The notes under the pieces are model-generated. The model was not told the origin of the DNA and did no database searches. It saw only the letters and a program-made list of their open reading frames with translations. The translations under genes and the position numbers were made by a program. This document shows positions 32,650 through 41,818 of a stretch of 64,000 nucleotides of DNA, piece by piece. Position 1 is the first letter of the stretch. Every line of letters starts with the position of its first letter. Source of the DNA: Clostridiales bacterium (GTDB taxonomy: Bacteria > Bacillota > Clostridia > Christensenellales > CAG-138); the NCBI GenBank assembly GCA_004556165.1, contig SFIR01000002.1, positions 1 to 64,000 on the forward strand, written 5' to 3'.

Positions 32650-34112
32650 TTACTGTTGCAACAAATGAAACATGTAGGGCAATTGACCGATACTTGATGA
32701 CGGAGCAGGGAATACCCGGCTGCATACTGATGGATACGGCAGCAAGGGGAGTTGCCGATGCCGTTTTGAATTCTCCGCGCAAAGGAAAAACCGCAGTTTT
32801 GATTGGCGGCGGAAATAACGGCGGTGACGGTCTGGCACTAATGAGGATACTGAAACTCAAAGGAATTGAGTCAATCGGTATCCTGTGCTGTGATCCTGAA
32901 AGGTTCAAAGGCGATGCGCTCCTGAATTATCGAATAGCAGCCAATATGCGTCTTTCCATGACTGAGGAGCTTTCCGAGATCAGCAGTGCAGAAATAATTG
33001 TCGATGGTCTTTTCGGAACCGGTCTTGACCGAAAGATAGAGGGCAGGGCGTTTGATGCCATTGAGCTTGCAAATGCCTGTTCAGCTTACCGCATAGCGAT
33101 TGATATTCCTTCCGGCATGAGCGGTGATACGGGCGAGATATTCGGAACTGTTTTCAAAGCTGATGAGACTGTAACAGTCCAGTGCATCAAGCGTGGTCTC
33201 ATAGTTACCAAATATCGTGAGTGTGTCGGAAAGATAACGGCTTGTCCGATCGGGTATATGGATGAGGACATAGAGACGGGATTTTCAAAAGAACAACTGA
33301 TCGATGATGAATTTGTGAGATCGTGTCTTCCCGATAGAAAAATTGTTTCAAACAAGGGTAATTTCGGAAGAACGCTCATTTTTGCGGGCAGTCCGGGGAT
33401 GAGCGGCGCCGCAGTAATGGCATCAACTGCCGCGCTTCGCGTCGGTTCGGGTCTCGTAAATGCCGTGGTACCGGATTCCATAGTGCAGGCATTTGGCATA
33501 AGACCGGAGATTATGGTAAATGCGGATTCCGATTCGGATATTAGGTCTAATATATCTAAAGCTTCGGCAGTCGGTATAGGCTGCGGAAGCGGTAATGACG
33601 TAAAAATCAAGAAAAAACTGTATGAAGTTTTGATGAGCCGTAAGCCGTGCGTTGTTGATGCCGATGCCATAAACATTATGGATTCTGAGCTGCTTTCACT
33701 TCTGCATGAAAATTGCGTTTTGACGCCGCATCCGGGCGAGATGTCAAGGCTCATCCATACCGATATTAAATCCGTGATTGAGCATCCCGTTGAAACCGCA
33801 AAAAGCTTTTCTGAAGAGTACGGCGCAGTGCTGCTTCTAAAATCCGCTGCAAGCGTTATTGCGGCACCTGATGGACGCATTCGCTATAACATCTCGGGAA
33901 ATCCGGGATTAGCTAAAGGCGGCAGTGGGGATGTTCTGACAGGTATCATATCGGGTCTGCTTGCTCAGGGACTAACTGCCTTTGATGCTGCAAGCTGCGG
34001 AGCTTACTTACTCGGTCAATCGGCTGATACTGCTTTATCGCTTTTGAAAAACCGTGCGCTTATAGCAGGAGATGTGTTAGATTCAATAGCGGAAACCATG
34101 AAAACATTGTAA
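32646..34112 (+). CDS. nnrDE: Bifunctional NAD(P)H-hydrate epimerase/dehydratase
   Basis: A 488-residue metabolite-repair enzyme. The N-terminal half is YjeF_N epimerase (AVLIGGGNNGGDGLALMRIL, VDGLFGTGLDR, IDIPSGMSGDTG). The C-terminal half is ADP/ATP-dependent dehydratase (NKGNFGRTLIFAGSPGMSGA, DADAINIM, LTPHPGEMSRL, NPGLAKGGSGDVLTGIISGL). It restores NADH/NADPH damaged by hydration. The start is TTG 32646, overlapping the birA stop (TTGA). It is part of the recX-birA-nnrDE run. Confidence 0.93.
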   Translation: MITVATNETCRAIDRYLMTEQGIPGCILMDTAARGVADAVLNSPRKGKTAVLIGGGNNGGDGLALMRILKLKGIESIGILCCDPERFKGDALLNYRIAANMRLSMTEELSEISSAEIIVDGLFGTGLDRKIEGRAFDAIELANACSAYRIAIDIPSGMSGDTGEIFGTVFKADETVTVQCIKRGLIVTKYRECVGKITACPIGYMDEDIETGFSKEQLIDDEFVRSCLPDRKIVSNKGNFGRTLIFAGSPGMSGAAVMASTAALRVGSGLVNAVVPDSIVQAFGIRPEIMVNADSDSDIRSNISKASAVGIGCGSGNDVKIKKKLYEVLMSRKPCVVDADAINIMDSELLSLLHENCVLTPHPGEMSRLIHTDIKSVIEHPVETAKSFSEEYGAVLLLKSAASVIAAPDGRIRYNISGNPGLAKGGSGDVLTGIISGLLAQGLTAFDAASCGAYLLGQSADTALSLLKNRALIAGDVLDSIAETMKTL

Positions 34113-34127
34113 TATTGGAGGTAAAAA

Positions 34128-35291
34128 ATGAAAGTACTGAAACACGGAAAAATCATACCGATCGTCGGCGATGAATTCACGGGCGATATTGCTTTTGAAG
34201 ACGGAAAAATCGTTGCACTCGGTGCAGATCTTGAGTACCCCGATGCGGAGTACATAAATGTAGACGGCTGTGTTGTGACCCCGGGCTTTATTGACGCGCA
34301 TTGTCATATAGGCATGTTTGAAGACGGAATGGGTTTTGAAGGCGATGACGGAAATGAGTATTCAAACCCGGTAACTCCGGAGCTTCGTGCGATTGATGCA
34401 ATCAATCCTTTTGACAGATGCTTTGAAGAAGCCTGCAGGGGCGGCGTGACATCGGTAGTGACCGGTCCCGGCAGTGCCAATGTGATAGGAGGTCAGTTCG
34501 TCGCAATGAAGACCGCCGGCAGCAGGGTTGAGGACATGATAATCCGTGAACCTATTGCCATGAAAGCGGCTTTCGGAGAGAACCCAAAGCGTGTATACAC
34601 GGACAGCAAGACCTTCTATACAAGGATGACCGTTGCTTCCACGCTCAGAAAGACCTTGCTCGATACCTTGGAGTATGACAGAAAACTGACTGCTGCAAAG
34701 AATAATGCTGAGAAGAAGCCGGATTACGATTTCAAACTTGCATCAATGCTTCCCGTTATTCGCAGGGAGCTCCCGCTGAAGATACATGCGCACCGTGCCG
34801 ATGATATTCTTACAGCTATTAGAATTGCAAAGGAATTCAATATCAGAATAACACTGGACCATTTTACTGAGGGTTATCTGATTATCGACCGCATCAAGGA
34901 GGATCTGAAACAGCTTGATGCAGGAATCATTATCGGACCGCTCCTTTCCGACAGAAGCAAGATAGAGCTGAGAAATCTCAGCATGACAGCGCCGCGCATT
35001 CTCTATGAGAACGGCATTAAGTTTGCCATGATGACGGATCATCCCGTTATCCCCGAGCAATATCTTCCCGTATGCGCAGCGCTTGCGGTTCGAGAAGGAT
35101 TACCTGAGAAGGCTGCGCTTGAGGCCATAACGATAAATGCTGCCGAAATCGTCGGTATTGCTGATAGAGTTGGCTCGCTTGAAGTAGGTAAGGACGCCGA
35201 TATTGCAGTGTTCTGCGGCGATCCTCTGGACGCAAGAACCAAATGTGTTATGACCATCGTCAACGGCAAGACAGTACACGATAATTTATAA
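34128..35291 (+). CDS. Amidohydrolase family protein
   Basis: A 387-residue TIM-barrel metal hydrolase. Metal-site motifs: GFIDAHCHIGMFEDG (HxH), KIHAHRADDI, TLDHFTEGYLI and MMTDHPVIPEQYLP, in order. N-terminal composite beta part and C-terminal GSLEVGKDADIAVFCGDPL. The substrate cannot be read; imidazolonepropionase-related and dipeptidase-like members have similar layout. GGAGG precedes the ATG by 7 bases. It follows nnrDE by 15 bases. Confidence 0.87.
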   Translation: MKVLKHGKIIPIVGDEFTGDIAFEDGKIVALGADLEYPDAEYINVDGCVVTPGFIDAHCHIGMFEDGMGFEGDDGNEYSNPVTPELRAIDAINPFDRCFEEACRGGVTSVVTGPGSANVIGGQFVAMKTAGSRVEDMIIREPIAMKAAFGENPKRVYTDSKTFYTRMTVASTLRKTLLDTLEYDRKLTAAKNNAEKKPDYDFKLASMLPVIRRELPLKIHAHRADDILTAIRIAKEFNIRITLDHFTEGYLIIDRIKEDLKQLDAGIIIGPLLSDRSKIELRNLSMTAPRILYENGIKFAMMTDHPVIPEQYLPVCAALAVREGLPEKAALEAITINAAEIVGIADRVGSLEVGKDADIAVFCGDPLDARTKCVMTIVNGKTVHDNL

Positions 35292-35299
35292 AACTCGAT

Positions 35300-35875
35300 A
35301 TGACAATAGCAGAGCAAAAAGCCGAAATACGCAAAAAACTCCGCAGTATGCGGAGAGAACAGGATCGTTATGCCGCTGCCGAAGCTTCCGATTTGATCTG
35401 CAAAAGGGTCATGGCATTGGATGAATACAAAAATGCCGGCGTAATTCTTGCATATATGGCGGCAAGAGGAGAGGTTGATGTCGGAGAACTCGTGCGCGAT
35501 GCTGTTTCGTCAGGGAAAAAGGCTGCATTTCCATTGTGCATCGAAAACGGAGGACTGAAGCTTCTTATTCCGGAATCTCTTGATTCGTTTACCGTAGGAG
35601 CATACGGAATTCTTGAGCCGGACCCCGATAAATCCACGGAAATCTCTCCGAAAGAGCTTGACCTTATTATCGTACCCGCTGTTGCTTATACGGAATGCTG
35701 CGCAAGACTCGGACAGGGCGGTGGGTATTACGATAGGCTGCTGGCAAAAACCGATGCATGCTCAGTCGGTGTAGGCTTTGATTTTCAGCTTTTACCGTCC
35801 CTCCCGACAGAATCTCACGATAGACCTCTTGACTACGTTGTGCTGCCATCAAACGTTTTTAAACACGCAGAATAA
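35300..35875 (+). CDS. 5-formyltetrahydrofolate cyclo-ligase family protein
   Basis: A 191-residue MTHFS-type protein that converts 5-formyl-THF to methenyl-THF using ATP. Blocks: EIRKKLRSMRREQ, ILAYMAARGEVDVGEL, KKAAFPLC, DLIIVPAVAY and the phosphate loop RLGQGGGYYDRLL. The length is normal. It starts 9 bases after the amidohydrolase stop, with no strong ribosome site of its own, so it is likely read by coupling. Confidence 0.9.
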   Translation: MTIAEQKAEIRKKLRSMRREQDRYAAAEASDLICKRVMALDEYKNAGVILAYMAARGEVDVGELVRDAVSSGKKAAFPLCIENGGLKLLIPESLDSFTVGAYGILEPDPDKSTEISPKELDLIIVPAVAYTECCARLGQGGGYYDRLLAKTDACSVGVGFDFQLLPSLPTESHDRPLDYVVLPSNVFKHAE

Positions 35876-35990
35876 TATATACATGATGAACGCTGCGCAA
35901 ACCTTGAAATGACAATATAATAGGTGTTAGAATTAAATGAGTAGACGTACATTGTGCTTTTGTAAGCTTTGACAGAAGGAGTATGAGAAG

Positions 35991-36566
35991 TTGCGTATTA
36001 TTTCCGGAAGCCGCAAGGGAAGAAGGTTTGACGCCCCGGACGGAAGAGAAACCCGTCCCACGCTTGACTGGGTGAAGGAAGCAATGTTCGGTATGCTCCA
36101 GTTTGATATTGAGGATCGGATCGTTCTCGACCTTTTTGCCGGGAGCGGAAATCTCGGGCTTGAAGCGCTTTCACGCGGCGCAGCATACGCCGTGTTTTGC
36201 GATAAGAGCAGGACGGCTGCAAAGCTTGTTGAGAAGAATCTCGACGCACTTGGGTTTTCCGAATGTGCCGAAGTTCATTGCGCTGATTGTTTTTTGCTTC
36301 TTGATAGGCTGGCAGCAGGAAAAAAACGGTTTTCACTCGTACTTCTTGATCCGCCGTATGCCGCAGGGTTGACCGAAAAAGTACTTGATAAACTTGTCAG
36401 CGGCGGAATGCTGAGTACAGGCTGCATTATTATTTCTGAGCATTCATGGAGCATGCCTCCGGATATTTCACTTTTGAGTGAGCGGACGAAAAGCTCACTG
36501 GTTTTCCGCGAACCAAGACGCTACGGCGACGTCGGAGTGACCTATATTTACTACAAAGGAGAGTAA
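35991..36566 (+). CDS. rsmD: 16S rRNA (guanine966-N2)-methyltransferase
   Basis: A 191-residue SAM methylase for 16S rRNA G966. Blocks: IISGSRKGRRFDAPDGRETRPT, VLDLFAGSGNLGLEALSRGA and the catalytic LLDPPY. Start is TTG 35991 with AAGGAG 9 bases upstream; no ATG fits. It is followed two bases later by coaD, the Bacillota order. Confidence 0.93.
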   Translation: MRIISGSRKGRRFDAPDGRETRPTLDWVKEAMFGMLQFDIEDRIVLDLFAGSGNLGLEALSRGAAYAVFCDKSRTAAKLVEKNLDALGFSECAEVHCADCFLLLDRLAAGKKRFSLVLLDPPYAAGLTEKVLDKLVSGGMLSTGCIIISEHSWSMPPDISLLSERTKSSLVFREPRRYGDVGVTYIYYKGE

Positions 36567-36568
36567 AT

Positions 36569-37060
36569 ATGAAAGCAATATTTGCAGGTACATTTGACCC
36601 GTTCACATTGGGGCATCTTGACATTGTCAATCGTGCCGCAAAGGTTTTTGATTTCGTCCATATCTCGATTTTGTATAATCCCGGGAAGGATGGCGAATTG
36701 TTCACGGTTAGCGAGCGTGAAGACCTTATCCGTGATGCAGTATCCGGAATAGAAAATGTTGACGTCATGAGCTTTGACGGCTTGCTGACGGAGCAGGCAA
36801 AGCAGCTCGGCGCAGGCTGTATCATACGGGGAATAAGGAACGGTTCCGATGTCGATTACGAGAGCATGCTCGAACAGGTCAACAATCGTCTCGCTCCGGA
36901 GATACAGACGCTCTATATGATTTCCGATCCAAAGCTTGCATACATAAGCTCGAGCTTGGTTCGGCAGCTGATCTCAATAGGGATCGATATTTCGGAACTG
37001 GTCCCGAATGCCGCTCATCAGGCATACAGGAATCATAATATTTTAGCTGAAAGGAAGTAA
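36569..37060 (+). CDS. coaD: Phosphopantetheine adenylyltransferase
   Basis: A 163-residue nucleotidyltransferase of coenzyme A synthesis (ATP plus phosphopantetheine to dephospho-CoA). Blocks: AGTFDPFTLGHLDIVNRAAK with the T/HxGH-type site, IIRGIRNGSDVDYE, and AYISSSLVRQL. The length is normal. AAAGGAG precedes the ATG. The next gene starts 6 bases after its stop. Confidence 0.95.
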   Translation: MKAIFAGTFDPFTLGHLDIVNRAAKVFDFVHISILYNPGKDGELFTVSEREDLIRDAVSGIENVDVMSFDGLLTEQAKQLGAGCIIRGIRNGSDVDYESMLEQVNNRLAPEIQTLYMISDPKLAYISSSLVRQLISIGIDISELVPNAAHQAYRNHNILAERK

Positions 37061-37066
37061 ATCAAA

Positions 37067-38005
37067 ATGCCTAACGACAGAAACAATGACTGCAAACAGA
37101 TAATCGAGGATTTTATTGAGGAGATCTCCGATTATGTTCAGCGACAGAATACTCCTTTCCTCGGGAATAACAGGAGCAGAGTTGTCGATGCTGATAAAAT
37201 AGATGATCTTTTGAATGATCTAAGGACAAGCCTCCCCGAGAATATTCGCCTCGCGAACAGCATACTGCGTGAGGAAGCAAGGATAAAGGATCTGGCTCAT
37301 GATGAAGCAGACAGGATCGTAGATGATGCTTCCCGTCTTGCCGATAAGATGGTTGCAGATGCAAGGACAACTGCTGCCAATACTATTGATGATGCAAACA
37401 ATTATCATGACAGGATAACCTCGGAAGCCGATCAGTATTTCCAGGATCAGCACATTTCCGCGGACGATTATTACGATGCCAGAGTACGCGAGGGCGACGA
37501 GTATTCCGAATCAAGGCATGCCGATGCCGACGGATATTACGAAAATAAGGTCGCAATGGCGGAGGAAGACGCAAAGAAGATTATTGCCGATGCCAATGCC
37601 GAGGCCGAGAGGCTGATAAGCGAGAGTGAAATAACCAGACAGGCAAACGAACGAGCGGAGAACCTTCGCCGTTCTACGATAATCAGATCCAATAAGGTTT
37701 ATAATAATGCAAGGCAGCTTGCAGATGATGTGCTTGAAGAGCTCATGAATTCACTTGTTAAGTATTATAACCTCGCGGATGATGAGAGATCAAATATCGG
37801 TATTAGAGAAGAAAAACGAGACGAAGAGCAATCTTCAGAGCCTGTTGAATCGGAGCAGCCCGAGGAAGAGTATGTTCAGGAAGAACAGGAGCAGGATGAG
37901 TTTGACGATTCCGACGATAGGAACAATCACAAGGGCAGATTTTCAAAGTTCAGCGAATTCTTTAGAGGCATGCGTCAGCAGGATGACGAGGAAGAGGATT
38001 ACTGA
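37067..38005 (+). CDS. Coiled-coil protein with 11-residue repeats
   Basis: A 312-residue hydrophilic, acidic protein. Residues about 65-235 are helical; in the middle (about 105-165) Ala and Tyr recur with exact 11-residue period: units such as EADQYFQDQHI, ADDYYDARVRE, GDEYSESRHAD and ADGYYENKVAM. This hendecad period fits a right-handed coiled coil. The tail (about 245-290) is Glu/Gln-rich and probably disordered, then comes a short basic patch (KGRFSKFSEFFRGMRQ) that could bind membrane. No signal peptide. It directly follows coaD and ends at a terminator. No named family recognised; some resemblance to DivIVA or ATP-synthase-b-like coils is only structural. Confidence 0.65.
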   Translation: MPNDRNNDCKQIIEDFIEEISDYVQRQNTPFLGNNRSRVVDADKIDDLLNDLRTSLPENIRLANSILREEARIKDLAHDEADRIVDDASRLADKMVADARTTAANTIDDANNYHDRITSEADQYFQDQHISADDYYDARVREGDEYSESRHADADGYYENKVAMAEEDAKKIIADANAEAERLISESEITRQANERAENLRRSTIIRSNKVYNNARQLADDVLEELMNSLVKYYNLADDERSNIGIREEKRDEEQSSEPVESEQPEEEYVQEEQEQDEFDDSDDRNNHKGRFSKFSEFFRGMRQQDDEEEDY

Positions 38006-38019
38006 TATTGTATGCGTTG

Positions 38020-38050
38020 AAGAGCAGAACTCCGATTCTGCTCTTTTTGC
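38020..38050 (+). terminator. Terminator after the coaD unit
   Basis: AAGAGCAGAA (38020-38029)/TTCTGCTCTT (38036-38045), followed by a T run. Confidence 0.8.
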
Positions 38051-38085
38051 ATGTATGTAATCCGATTCAATACATGCGGTTACCG

Positions 38086-39129
38086 CTATGCTCGCGTTTT
38101 CCCTGTAAAAAGTATCGCAATTATTGTTGCTGCAGCCGATGTCAGCGCAGCGCAGGCAGCTATTTCACCGATCGCTATTGCGTTTCGAGTCAATAACACG
38201 GAATCAAGCCCGTTAATGACCGCATTTGCTCCGCTGTAGAATAACGGAAAAAGCACAAAGCAAACGAGTGCCGAAATAAGCCCTTGGACGAGCTTTGTAA
38301 ATAGATACGGCAGAATCTGAGTTTTAGCCACGCTCATAGACTGAACGGCGATACAGATACCGCCGAACGAGAGCATGAAGCTTATCAAAGCACAGCTGCT
38401 TCTGAGGTCCGTGCCTGAAGCAGCGGCCCTTGATATCCCGTTAGTCATTTCCAATAAACCGCAGAGCATGGTTTTGAGCTTTGGGCTAATAATGGCTGAA
38501 ATATACTGTCCGTCAAGCATACCGGTAATTACACTGAAAAAGACGATCGCACCTCCGATTTTCATTACAACCGCAACAGCATTTTCGATAGCTGCCGGCA
38601 AAACCTCGGAGAGCCTGCAGCCATCAATAGCTTTGGAATACTGGCAGGAACAGTTTTTCTTATTGAATAATGTAAAGAGGAGTACAAGTATACTCGCAGT
38701 TCCGTAATGTGAAACAAGGAAAAGAAGAGCAAGCTTTGCTCTTCCGAGCATACTCCCTGCAACGGTTCCGATAATGAAAACAGGATTTGAGAGATTACAG
38801 AGCGCAGACAGGATGCTGCGCTTATTTTTGGAAAGCTTCGGCGTGCTTCCTCCAAAGCCTGCTTCTACAAGAAATGAACCCGTCGGCGAACCGGCGGCTG
38901 CTGATAAGAGGAAAATCTTTGCCGTATTTACAAGCATGCTATTTGAATTTACTTCGAATATGCCGAGCAGTTTCATCGCTTGGACACATACGGTAAACGG
39001 GAACAGGGCGGGGAAGACATTTGTAATAAAAAGCTCAAAACCCCTTGCCGCACCTATCATCGACTGCGAGCTGAAGAACAGAAGTATAATGCATAGTATT
39101 ATCACTATTACTGTAAAAACATGCCTCAT
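38086..39129 (-). CDS. ylbJ: Sporulation integral membrane protein YlbJ
   Basis: A 347-residue polytopic membrane protein of the nucleoside-recognition-gate family: GFELFITNVFPALFPF, AAAGSPTGSFLVEAG, LCNLSNPVFIIGTVAG, SFGGICIAVQSMSV. In Bacillus YlbJ is made in the mother cell under SigE and is needed for spore cortex. The gene order with rsmD, coaD and tmcAL supports the call. The ATG at 39127-39129 has no visible ribosome site and lies in the 3' arm of a hairpin (39122-39152). Confidence 0.85.
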   Translation of the reverse strand: MRHVFTVIVIILCIILLFFSSQSMIGAARGFELFITNVFPALFPFTVCVQAMKLLGIFEVNSNSMLVNTAKIFLLSAAAGSPTGSFLVEAGFGGSTPKLSKNKRSILSALCNLSNPVFIIGTVAGSMLGRAKLALLFLVSHYGTASILVLLFTLFNKKNCSCQYSKAIDGCRLSEVLPAAIENAVAVVMKIGGAIVFFSVITGMLDGQYISAIISPKLKTMLCGLLEMTNGISRAAASGTDLRSSCALISFMLSFGGICIAVQSMSVAKTQILPYLFTKLVQGLISALVCFVLFPLFYSGANAVINGLDSVLLTRNAIAIGEIAACAALTSAAATIIAILFTGKTRA

Positions 39130-39152
39130 GACAAAAACTATGTCATGAGGCA
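39122..39152 (-). terminator. Hairpin between tmcAL and ylbJ overlapping the ylbJ start
   Basis: TGCCTCATGACA/TGTCATGAGGCA, 12-bp perfect arms. On the minus strand it is followed by TGTTTTT, the form of a terminator for tmcAL, yet the ylbJ ATG is in its 3' arm. Confidence 0.65.
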
Positions 39153-39171
39153 GATTTTTATGAAGGCAGCA

Positions 39172-40362
39172 TTACAGAACGATCAGCGGTGCTGAAAAAG
39201 GATCGCTCGCGCTTATGTCTCCGGGATTCGCGAGCGCATGAATACGCGATGCGAGCGAAGAATGCTCGAAAACGAGCCTGGCATTTTCAGATAAGCCGTC
39301 TAAATCCGAATGCCTTGTGATGATGGGAAGCATTGCCGACGTTCCGAGCGCGGAGAGCAGCCCTGAATCCTTGCGTACTCCGAGAACACGTATATAGAGA
39401 GCGTCGGAAGCGTTCAGCGCCATATCCTGAAGCTCCGCAGTTGTACCGAGAAGTGCATTTATCAGTATTCTTTTGATCCTTGCCATCGTGTATCGCTTCG
39501 ATTTGATACCGAAAATCAAATCCCGATAGCTTTTTTCTTCACATGCAGAGCGGAAGATAGTATTTTCAAGCCCTTCAGATACTTCCGCAAGCTGAGCAAT
39601 GCCCGATGGCCCAAGCCTGCGAAGTGAATAGAAGATTGCAGAGGTCAGGTGTTCGGAGGCAGCAGGGAACCGACCCGATGCAATAGACTGTGCAATATCG
39701 CTTGAAACATCCTCGGGCAGCGAAGAAGAACAGATACCCGATGATACCGAAAAGGAAGCCCGTATGGCCGCTGCTGACGCGAACGGAGTGTTCGGTGAAT
39801 TGTCATTATATCCCGAGCCAACCCGCTTTACGGTATAAGAATTCAATTCGGGATTTATCCTTTTGATTGCTCTTAGATACTCAATGCCAAGCAGATTATT
39901 CGGGGAAGCTAAAAGGCTTTCCGAACCTTGAGAGGCAGCGGCAAGGCTCATTGCTGCGGAATACGGTTTCCCCTCAGCAAGATGAGACCTCAAAATATCG
40001 GTATCCGGTACGGCTTCGGAAGCATGCTTCAGCATCGCAATGTCACCGCATTCGCTCCCGAAGCAGATGCCGGAAACAAGCCCGGTCGCATTAAGAAGCT
40101 TAATGCCGCTGAAAGCGAAACGCTCTGCACAGGATACAGAAAGCACATCGGGGAGCTCAATAACCATGTCGGCACCGTTTCGGATTGCCCATCGTGCTCT
40201 CGTATATTTATCAACGCATGCCGGTTCGCCCCTTTGAACGAAGCTTGCGCTCATGCAGACAACTGCAAAGTCGGCCCCGGAAATCCGTTTGGCTTCCGCA
40301 ATGTGATATGCATGTCCGTTATGGAAGGGATTGTATTCGGCAATTATTCCTATGCAGTTCAA
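39172..40362 (-). CDS. tmcAL: tRNA(Met) cytidine acetate ligase (TmcAL/YlbM family)
   Basis: A 396-residue nucleotidyltransferase-fold ligase that activates acetate to modify wobble C34 of elongator tRNA-Met. Signature: GIIAEYNPFHNGHAYHIAEAK (HxGH-type site), VVCMSASFVQRGEPACVDKYTRARWAI, GSECGD, LASPNNLLGIEYLRAI and SYTVKRVGSGYND. TTG 40362 is the start: GGAG is 7 bases upstream and there is no usable ATG nearby. Divergent from acetate kinase. The acetate connection of the two neighbours is suggestive. Confidence 0.9.
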   Translation of the reverse strand: MNCIGIIAEYNPFHNGHAYHIAEAKRISGADFAVVCMSASFVQRGEPACVDKYTRARWAIRNGADMVIELPDVLSVSCAERFAFSGIKLLNATGLVSGICFGSECGDIAMLKHASEAVPDTDILRSHLAEGKPYSAAMSLAAASQGSESLLASPNNLLGIEYLRAIKRINPELNSYTVKRVGSGYNDNSPNTPFASAAAIRASFSVSSGICSSSLPEDVSSDIAQSIASGRFPAASEHLTSAIFYSLRRLGPSGIAQLAEVSEGLENTIFRSACEEKSYRDLIFGIKSKRYTMARIKRILINALLGTTAELQDMALNASDALYIRVLGVRKDSGLLSALGTSAMLPIITRHSDLDGLSENARLVFEHSSLASRIHALANPGDISASDPFSAPLIVL

Positions 40363-40414
40363 GATAAAACTCCATTTTATATTTTAATCCGTGCTACAAA
40401 AGCATGCACAATTA

Positions 40415-40423
40415 TGTTATAAT
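40415..40423 (+). promoter_or_regulatory. Extended -10 of acetate kinase
   Basis: TGTTATAAT (TG-N-TATAAT) 84 bases before the ackA ATG. The -35 region is weak. Confidence 0.5.
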
Positions 40424-40506
40424 ACAAAAGGATTCATTCGTCAATGGTTTTTGACGTCAAATGCTATTACAACTGCTTCTGCAGCGAATTTGAAAGGATA
40501 GGAAAA

Positions 40507-41712
40507 ATGAAAGTTCTCGTAATCAATGCCGGAAGTTCTTCCCTTAAGTATCAGCTGATCGATGTTGATACCAAGGATGTTATCGCAAAGGGCCTCGTAG
40601 ATCGTATCGGCATCAGCGACTCAAACGTTATTTATAAGCCTGCTATGGGCAAGACCGGCTTTGCTGTCGTTCGCGATGTTAAGGATCATACCGAAGCTAT
40701 CCGCCTCGTTATTGATGCAATGCTCGATCCCGTAAACGGCGTTATCAAGAGCATGGATGAGATCGATGCAGTCGGTCACCGCGTTGTACACGGCGGCGAA
40801 AAGTTCACAGCCCCCGTCCTTATCAATGATGCCGTAATGGAGACCATCGAGACACTCACCGATCTTGCACCGCTCCATAATCCTGCAAACATGATGGGTA
40901 TCCGTGCCTGCCGCGAGATCATGCCAAACGCTCCCATGGTTGCAGTATTCGATACCGCATTCCATCAGACCATGCCTGCGGAAGCTTATATCTACGCGCT
41001 GCCCTATGAAGCATATACCGATAACATGGTTCGCCGCTACGGCTTCCACGGGACTTCGCATAACTACGTTTCCAAGGTCGCTGTCGAAATGCTCGGCAAG
41101 CCTGCTGAGGAGACCAAGATTGTCACCTGCCATCTCGGCAACGGTTCTTCCATCGCTGCTGTAAAGGGCGGCAAGTGCATTGATACCAGCATGGGCCTGA
41201 CTCCCCTTGAAGGCGTTCCAATGGGTACGCGCTGTGGAGACATAGATCCTGCGATCGTCCTCTATCTGATGAAGAAGCTCAATCTCAATGTCAATGAGAT
41301 GGATGCTTATTTAAACAAAAAGAGCGGTGTGCTCGGCATCAGCGGCGTATCAAGCGACATGCGTGATATTGAGGCTGCCGCAAAGCAGGGGAACGAGCGC
41401 GCAGAGCTTGCTCTTGCGACCCTTGCATACAAGGTCAAGAAGTACATCGGCGCATATGTTGCCGCAATGGACGGCGTTGACGCCATCGTATTCACCGCAG
41501 GTGTGGGCGAGAATGCAGCCAACATCCGCGAACGCATCATTAGCGGTCTTGGCTATCTCGGCGTTGTTCCCGATTATGAGCTCAACAGCAATTGCCCCAG
41601 GGGTCAAAATGTTGAGATCAGCAAGCCGGAGAGCAGCGTAAAGGTCTTTGTCATCCCCACTGATGAAGAAATGATGATCGCCACCCAGACCGCTGAGCTT
41701 GTAAAGGCATAA
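40507..41712 (+). CDS. ackA: Acetate kinase
   Basis: A 401-residue kinase (acetyl phosphate and ADP to acetate and ATP) for fermentative energy yield. Blocks: LVINAGSSSLKYQL, VGHRVVHGGEKF, PLHNPANMMGI, VAVFDTAFHQTMP, YGFHGTSH, VTCHLGNGSSIAAVKGGKCIDTSMG in pieces, and GVGENAANIRE. ATG 40507 has AGGA 7 bases upstream; the frame opens at 40444. Codons are strongly biased, as in a highly expressed gene. pta is not adjacent. Confidence 0.97.
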   Translation: MKVLVINAGSSSLKYQLIDVDTKDVIAKGLVDRIGISDSNVIYKPAMGKTGFAVVRDVKDHTEAIRLVIDAMLDPVNGVIKSMDEIDAVGHRVVHGGEKFTAPVLINDAVMETIETLTDLAPLHNPANMMGIRACREIMPNAPMVAVFDTAFHQTMPAEAYIYALPYEAYTDNMVRRYGFHGTSHNYVSKVAVEMLGKPAEETKIVTCHLGNGSSIAAVKGGKCIDTSMGLTPLEGVPMGTRCGDIDPAIVLYLMKKLNLNVNEMDAYLNKKSGVLGISGVSSDMRDIEAAAKQGNERAELALATLAYKVKKYIGAYVAAMDGVDAIVFTAGVGENAANIRERIISGLGYLGVVPDYELNSNCPRGQNVEISKPESSVKVFVIPTDEEMMIATQTAELVKA

Positions 41713-41749
41713 TTTATTCATTATATTTTCAAAAAACACGGTTTAGCTG

Positions 41750-41778
41750 TTGACAAGACAACCCGATGCATATAAAAT
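41750..41778 (+). promoter_or_regulatory. Promoter of yceD-rpmF
   Basis: TTGACA (41750-41755), 17-base spacer, TAAAAT (41773-41778), 40 bases upstream of yceD. Confidence 0.7.
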
Positions 41779-41818
41779 ATGAAAGGTTGTATTGTACAAC
41801 TTTGGATAGGAGCATTGT

